Assembly (NCBI GenBank): GCA_016208715.1 | Contig: JACQXV010000055.1 | Coordinates: 1-35,551, forward strand | Direction of reading: 5' to 3' | Source: Candidatus Woesearchaeota archaeon | Lineage (GTDB): Archaea > Nanobdellota > Nanobdellia > Woesearchaeales > UBA11576 | Length of the DNA: 35,551 nucleotides | Part shown: positions 31,495-35,551 of the stretch, piece by piece | How positions within the stretch are numbered: the stretch's first letter is position 1 | How the letters are laid out: the number at the start of each line of letters is the position of its first letter | Position numbers and translations under genes: made by a program | Notes under the pieces: model-generated | Told to the model about the DNA's origin: nothing | Database searches by the model: none | Seen by the model: only the letters and a program-made list of their open reading frames with translations

Positions 31495-32092
31495 TCAGCC
31501 GCGCTCAAAGCGTTGGTGCGCGCACCAGTGTTCTCCATTGTTTGAGAGCGCGGCCATCAAAGAAAGTTCACCTGTCAAGACAGTTGCGGCAATGACTTCT
31601 GCAAGTGCTTTTGCATGCGAGCCTACTGGGTCTCCAGAGCCGTACAGGCCGAGCGTTTCGAGATTCTGCTTTGCGTGAGGAAGCTTTGTTCCTCCGCCGA
31701 TCGTTCCAACGATTAGCGCGGGAAGATTGACTTCAAAGTATTTGTTTAGCAGCGTCGCCACCGACCTGCGAGCTAACTGCTTTCACATCGTCTCGCACGA
31801 TTCTCGGTTCGGTAAGCGGCTTAACTTACATAGCGAGCGTCGTGGCGACGCTGCGATGTGAGTAGCTAAACAAATACACTTCAAATGCTGTTGACCCGTC
31901 TTTATTGCACACGACAGACGTTGATCCAAGTGATCCTTCGACAACATTTGCCACGTCCTGCCCCAATGCAAGGTACATCGCCGCCACAATATTTGCGTGG
32001 TGGGCGTTCATTCCACCTACGCAACCAGCGAGTCTTGAACCTACATGATTCTTTTTGTAGTTCACGTTTTCGAGGCGTTGCGCCGTTCTAAC
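31495..32092 (-). pseudogene. hmgA: Broken HMG-CoA reductase (C-terminal part only, interrupted)
   Basis: HMG-CoA reductase reduces HMG-CoA to mevalonate, the committing step of archaeal lipid synthesis. Two fragments of the C-terminal region remain. The upstream one (31886-32092) has [34 protein letters not shown] with the catalytic Asp, and ends TAFEV. The downstream one (31495-31737) has VGTIGGGTKLP, LAEVIAATVLTGELSLMAAL and the His-containing CAHQRF tail. Between them is family 1 copy E. Removing 148 bp (element plus one target copy) puts both in one frame. The N-terminal half, with the catalytic Glu and Lys, is absent: a stop is at 32093-32095. Confidence 0.92.
31738..31877. mobile_element. 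Family 1 miniature inverted-repeat element, copy E, inside HMG-CoA reductase
   Basis: 140 bp with perfect 13-bp inverted ends GTATTTGTTTAGC/GCTAAACAAATAC and a perfect 8-bp target repeat ACTTCAAA at 31730-31737 and 31878-31885. It is in the opposite orientation to copy B and about 96% identical to it. This is the clearest demonstration of transposition in the window, because the interrupted gene shows the pre-insertion sequence. Confidence 0.95.
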
Positions 32093-32322
32093 TTATACAA
32101 ACTAAACCAAAACAAGTAACATTTAATAAACGTTTGGAGATTATTTTTCTTCGAGAGCGCATAGACGCGCCGTTAATTTCGATATTACTTGGTGGCAGGC
32201 CGACATATCAAGAATCAGACGGCATTAAAAGATAGCCCTCACGACCAAAATATTTAAATATACTCCCTGATTTGGCAACTCTATTCTTCTTTTCGTCTGT
32301 TCTCGAAGTAGAGGGTAGTAAA
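32093..32322 (+). promoter_or_regulatory. Gap after HMG-CoA reductase remnant, with the FKBP promoter
   Basis: No trace of the missing N-terminal half of HMG-CoA reductase is recognisable here. A good TATA box AATATTTAAATATAC (32249-32262) leads to the FKBP gene, with a leader of roughly 35 nt and a GAGGG site at 32311-32315. Confidence 0.5.
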
Positions 32323-33087
32323 ATGACAACAACCATCAAAAAGGGAGATTTTGTCGAAATAGAGTACACGGGTCAGATTAATAATCCCAAATTCGTTTTT
32401 GACACGACTCATCAAGAAATCGCTAGAAAAGAGAACATTTACAACGAAAATACTCTCTACGGGCCCATTTCAGTTTGTATTGGGGAGAACCAGATTTTAA
32501 AAGGTCTTGACGATTCATTGGAGAACCTTGAAGTCGGAAAGGAACACGAAATCACGTTGCAACCAGAAAGGGCATTTGGCAAAAAGGATGGGAAACTGCT
32601 CCGCTTGATTCCTTCCAATGTGTTCCTCAAGCAGCGCGTCAGACCAATCCCTGGATTGCAAGTCAATATCGATGGAGCGCTTGGAACTATCAGAAATGTA
32701 ACCGGCGGACGCACCATTGTCGATTTCAATCATCCATTTGCTGGAAAGGCAGTAACTTACAAAGTCAAAATCAATCGTCTTTTGACCAGCGATACTGAAA
32801 AACTCTATGCACTCCTGACATTAGGATTAAATCTTAAAAAAGACGCATTCGCCATCGAGATCAAAGAAGGAAAAGCGCACGTTACAATCAAACGCGCTGT
32901 GTCGAAAGAATTGCTCGATGAGCAGGATGACCGCATAAAAAAGTGCATGTCCACGATCAAAGACATCACATTCACTGTACCACCGGCAGAAAAGAACGAA
33001 GAAAAACACAGTCACGCCGATGTTACTAGTGACACAGAAGGAGTTCACGACCATGAACACGAGCCTGATCACGAACACCGCCATTGA
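32323..33087 (+). CDS. FKBP-type peptidyl-prolyl isomerase with histidine-rich tail
   Basis: 254 aa from the ATG at 32323, which has a GAGGG site; the frame extends upstream to 32272 but includes promoter sequence. It catalyses prolyl cis-trans isomerisation and acts as a folding chaperone. The archaeal long form is recognisable: KKGDFVEIEYTGQ, VFDTT, ILKGLDDSLENLEVGKE, the insert domain PERAFGKKDGK...IPSNVF, DFNHPFAGKAVTYKVKI, then an extra C-terminal alpha/beta domain. The last 25 residues hold about eight His with Asp/Glu (DHEHEPDHEHRH), like the metal-binding tail of SlyD. A nickel or zinc role is inferred. Confidence 0.92.
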   Translation: MTTTIKKGDFVEIEYTGQINNPKFVFDTTHQEIARKENIYNENTLYGPISVCIGENQILKGLDDSLENLEVGKEHEITLQPERAFGKKDGKLLRLIPSNVFLKQRVRPIPGLQVNIDGALGTIRNVTGGRTIVDFNHPFAGKAVTYKVKINRLLTSDTEKLYALLTLGLNLKKDAFAIEIKEGKAHVTIKRAVSKELLDEQDDRIKKCMSTIKDITFTVPPAEKNEEKHSHADVTSDTEGVHDHEHEPDHEHRH

Positions 33088-33219
33088 TCACATTATCACA
33101 TTCAATCCCTTTATGCACAGTTAATAATGATGATGCAGGTTAATAGTGCATATTGTCTTTCATGGTCATCTTTTGTAATTATCATTAAGAAAGAGGTTTA
33201 CACGTAGGAGGTGTTGAGA

Positions 33220-34401
33220 GTGGATAGTTTCATCCGAGATGCCACACAGCGCGCAGGCGTTAGCAGCGGGTCGAACCCCGCTTCGACATTCACAGCAACG
33301 ACAAATGCCAAAGGAATGGGTCCTGGCGTAAGCAACCGCGCAAAACGCAACGAGCTCGACGCAGAACTTGAAGCTCTGCTCGCAAAGCAAGTGCAGAAAA
33401 TAAAAGTCGTCGGCGCAGGCGGAGGCGGCAACAATACTATCAATCGTATTTCAGAAGTCGGCATCCAAGGTGCAGAGACCATCGCGATCAACACGGACGC
33501 TCAGGATCTGCTTTACACCACCGCCGATGTCAAGATCCTAATTGGACGAGAGATTTCCGGAGGCCTCGGCGCAGGATCCCAGCCCAAGATTGGTGAAGAA
33601 GCCGCAAAAGAGGACGAGGGAGAGATCAAGCGCGCGCTTGCCGGCGCAGATATGGTGTTTATCACTTGCGGCCTTGGAGGGGGCACCGGAACAGGAGCAT
33701 CACCCATCATTGCTGAAGTCGCAAAGAAGATCGGCGCCCTAGTAGTAGGCATCGTCACACTCCCGTTTTCAATGGAAGGTAACCGCCGCTACGAAAACGC
33801 CATCATAGGACTTGAGAAGCTTGAAAACACCGTTGATACACTTATTGTGATTCCAAATGACAAGCTTCTTGAGCTTGCACCGGACATTCCCTTGCAGACC
33901 GCGTTCAAAGTCGCGGATGAGATCCTCACGAATGCTGTCAAGGGCATCGCAGAGATGGTCACGAAAGCCGGGCTTGTCAACCTTGACTTTGCCGACATCC
34001 GCACTGTCATGGGCAATGGAGGCGTCGCACTCATTGGCGTAGGCGAGGCGGACACTGAAAACCGCGCCATTGAATCGGTGGAAAAAGCGGTCAATAACCC
34101 GCTGCTTGATGTTGACGTCTCAGGCGCTACAGGTGCGCTCATCAACATCTGCGGCGGACCCGACATGACCCTTGATGAGGCGCGGAAGATCGTCGAGACC
34201 ATCACCGAGCGGCTTTCAGACGATGCAAAAGTTATCTGGGGAGCACAGATCTCAGATGACCTGCGTAATATCGTGCGCGTCATGCTCATTATCACTGGCG
34301 TACGATCGAACCAGATCTTTAGTCGTGCCGAAAAGGCAAAGACGGCCGCAAAACAAAAGAACACGATCGAACAGGATCTCGGAATAGAGTTTTTGCGATA
34401 A
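33220..34401 (+). CDS. ftsZ: Cell division protein FtsZ
   Basis: 393 aa from the GTG at 33220, because AGGAGGTG (33206-33213) lies 6 nt upstream; an in-frame GTG at 33211 overlaps it. Tubulin-like GTPase that builds the division ring. Motifs: VVGAGGGGNNTINRI, the GTP-binding GLGGGTGTGASP, TLPFSMEGNRRYENA, and the T7 loop NLDFADIRTVM with catalytic Asp. It starts with a 50-residue disordered linker typical of archaeal FtsZ1. The C-terminus ends shortly after EQDLGIEFLR and may bind SepF, whose gene is at 11988. It leads FtsZ-SecE-Spt5. Confidence 0.97.
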   Translation: MDSFIRDATQRAGVSSGSNPASTFTATTNAKGMGPGVSNRAKRNELDAELEALLAKQVQKIKVVGAGGGGNNTINRISEVGIQGAETIAINTDAQDLLYTTADVKILIGREISGGLGAGSQPKIGEEAAKEDEGEIKRALAGADMVFITCGLGGGTGTGASPIIAEVAKKIGALVVGIVTLPFSMEGNRRYENAIIGLEKLENTVDTLIVIPNDKLLELAPDIPLQTAFKVADEILTNAVKGIAEMVTKAGLVNLDFADIRTVMGNGGVALIGVGEADTENRAIESVEKAVNNPLLDVDVSGATGALINICGGPDMTLDEARKIVETITERLSDDAKVIWGAQISDDLRNIVRVMLIITGVRSNQIFSRAEKAKTAAKQKNTIEQDLGIEFLR

Positions 34402-34484
34402 AAATTTTTATTTTATTATAACAGGGCTACAAGCTACAGACGGGGATTGCAAGAACTGTAATGCATACTAACGCGTGAATATCG

Positions 34485-34670
34485 ATGAATATAAACGAAC
34501 AACTTGGGCGCCTTAAATCATTCGTTCTCGAGTGTAAGCGCGTCTTCATAGTGACCAAGAAACCGACAAAAGAAGAATTCAAGACTATAGTTAAGGTCTC
34601 TGGTCTTGGTATGATCCTTATAGGCCTTGTCGGCTTTTTGATTATACTTATCAAACAATTAATCTTTTAG
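34485..34670 (+). CDS. secE: Preprotein translocase subunit SecE (Sec61 gamma)
   Basis: 61 aa, the usual size. A basic amphipathic helix (LGRLKSFVLECKRVFIVTKKPTKEEF) is followed by one transmembrane helix (VSGLGMILIGLVGFLIILI), the standard Sec61-gamma layout. The protein clamps the SecY channel in the membrane. It sits between ftsZ and spt5, the conserved archaeal order. Its last base is also the first base of the 8-bp target duplicated by family 1 copy F, so the element inserted exactly at the end of the gene. Confidence 0.93.
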   Translation: MNINEQLGRLKSFVLECKRVFIVTKKPTKEEFKTIVKVSGLGMILIGLVGFLIILIKQLIF

Positions 34671-34677
34671 AAATATT

Positions 34678-34833
34678 GTATTTGTTTAGCTACTTCAAAC
34701 GCGGCGCCACCACGACGCTCGCCATACACGACGCTAGCTGTATAGGTTGAGCTGATTAATGAACCGAGAATCGTGCGAGACTATGCAAGAACCGCAAGCT
34801 CACAAGTCGGTGGCGGCACTGCTAAACAAATAC
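34678..34833. mobile_element. Family 1 miniature inverted-repeat element, copy F, between secE and spt5
   Basis: 156 bp with perfect inverted ends GTATTTGTTTAGC/GCTAAACAAATAC and a perfect 8-bp target repeat GAAATATT at 34670-34677 and 34834-34841. The core GAACCGAGAATCGTGCGAGAC is retained. It separates secE from spt5 in an otherwise standard operon. The following AAATACACC...ATACAATGG stretch before spt5 has no obvious TATA, so spt5 may depend on read-through or on the element. Confidence 0.94.
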
Positions 34834-34895
34834 GAAATATTTAGAAATAATATCCAAAATACACCAAATACAATGGATCGAGGTTATGATAGAAT

Positions 34896-35447
34896 ATGAG
34901 TACTCAAAACACACAACCAACCGAAGGACGCAGCGAAGACGCTTCACAACCGCAAGAACCACAGCAAGAACCACAATCACAAATTTATGCGCTGCGTACA
35001 ACCGCAAACCGCGAAGACCAGGTCATGGACTTCTTAACAAGCAATATTGCGAAGAAAACGCTCGAAGTCTATGCAGTCATCAGGCCTCACGGAATGCGTG
35101 GCTACGTCTTTATTGAGGCTGGAAACAGACAAGATGCAGAAGCAGCGGCGCATAACGTCCCTTACGCGCGCGGAGTTCTTCCCAAAACAATACAGTATAA
35201 CGAAATCGAACACATGCTTGAGCAAGTCAAGCGCGAGCTCAACATCAGAAAGAACGACATCGTGGAGATCATTTCAGGGCCGTTCAAGCGCGAGACGGCA
35301 AAGATCTCGCGCATTGATGAGCAGAAGCAGGAAGTAGTCGTTGAGCTTGTCGAAGCTGCAGTTCCCATACCCATCACCCTCAAGATGGATGCGGTCAAAG
35401 TCATCCGGCGCGATTCAGGAGACGAAAGCGGTGGGAAGCCCGATTAG
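34896..35447 (+). CDS. spt5: Transcription elongation factor Spt5 (NusG homologue)
   Basis: 183 aa. The NGN domain (IYALRTTANREDQVMDFL to LPKTIQYNEIEHML, about 29-110) binds the RNA polymerase clamp, and a KOW domain follows (IRKNDIVEIISGPFKRETAKISRIDEQKQEVVVEL, about 117-155). It partners with Spt4. Odd features are a Gln/Pro-rich N-terminal extension of about 28 residues (SQPQEPQQEPQSQ) and a polar C-terminus. Archaeal Spt5 is normally about 150 aa. L11, L1 and L10 genes would be expected next, but a family 2 element begins 26 bp downstream. Confidence 0.95.
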   Translation: MSTQNTQPTEGRSEDASQPQEPQQEPQSQIYALRTTANREDQVMDFLTSNIAKKTLEVYAVIRPHGMRGYVFIEAGNRQDAEAAAHNVPYARGVLPKTIQYNEIEHMLEQVKRELNIRKNDIVEIISGPFKRETAKISRIDEQKQEVVVELVEAAVPIPITLKMDAVKVIRRDSGDESGGKPD

Positions 35448-35473
35448 ATGATGTGTAATTGGCTGCTTTGATG

Positions 35474-35551
35474 GGCTCTGTCCCGAATCTGCCGCTGCCA
35501 CCCTGCGAGCTGAAACGATAAACAGGTTGCTTCAACATCCTCTCGGCGACA
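35474..35551. mobile_element. Family 2 element running off the window
   Basis: Begins GGCTCTGTCCCGAAT, followed by CTGCCGCTGCCACCCTGCG and a stretch (about 35503-35551) matching the inverted right arm of the copies at 3839 and 19951. The far end lies beyond the window. The flanking octamer on this side is CTTTGATG, which predicts the same octamer at the other end. Confidence 0.75.

Noticed and set aside
2699-34833. Repeated elements as a CRISPR array
   Set aside because: Copies are 140-160 bp, kilobases apart, in both orientations, with inverted ends and target duplications. No regularly spaced short repeats or cas genes occur.

Overview
The window is archaeal chromosome. It carries ribosomal proteins L21e and S6e, RNA polymerase subunit RpoF, initiation factor aIF2-gamma with its zinc knuckle, Spt5, a SecE/Sec61-gamma subunit, an archaeal SepF, a NOG-type GTPase, a ZPR1 zinc-finger protein and DUF655. 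Many starts lie about 25 nt downstream of an archaeal TATA box (leaderless type) and others follow a GGAGG/GGTGA ribosome binding site. Compact genes, many short hypotheticals and an apparently incomplete isoprenoid gene suggest a DPANN-type archaeon (Woesearchaeota-like). That lineage call is inference; 16S rRNA or a marker tree would settle it.

Layout. 1-5139: a hypothetical gene, tRNA-Leu(CAG), a 35-aa lysine-rich CxxC microprotein, a receiver-like protein, a nucleoside phosphorylase, a DoxX membrane protein, an SbcD/Mre11-related phosphoesterase and homoserine dehydrogenase. 5148-10092: a PIN-PhoH ATPase, ZPR1, a hypothetical protein and a lipoprotein. 10210-15306: the L21e-RpoF-DUF655 and S6e-aIF2gamma-methyltransferase clusters, with SepF between them. 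15472-20792: purine salvage (HPRT family, APRT, MTA phosphorylase), NOG, a kinase-like protein and an MnmC-like methyltransferase. 20822-28032: an NSUN-type RNA m5C methyltransferase, a winged-helix/S-layer-like regulator, GlmM and GlmS (amino-sugar synthesis), and a DUF2419 queuosine-salvage protein, which is unexpected in an archaeon. 28057-35447: ArgRS, small hypotheticals, a CMP-kinase-like enzyme, a broken HMG-CoA reductase, a histidine-tailed FKBP, and FtsZ-SecE-Spt5.

The most striking content lies between genes. At least three families of short transposase-free elements (about 140-200 bp, with terminal inverted repeats) are scattered through the window, and the best copies are flanked by 8-bp direct repeats. 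Family 1 (end GTATTTGTTTAGC) has five two-ended copies, and two of these are about 96% identical. One sits inside the HMG-CoA reductase remnant, and removing it with one target copy restores the reading frame. Family 2 (end GGCTCTGTCCCGAAT) has one clean copy, one that supplies the 3' end of a methyltransferase gene, and several partial ones. Family 3 (end GTACGTGGAAAGCTT) sits between the TATA box and the start codon of the HPRT-family gene. No transposase is encoded here, so the elements must be moved in trans. Together they disrupt a gene, recode a C-terminus and split promoters or operons.
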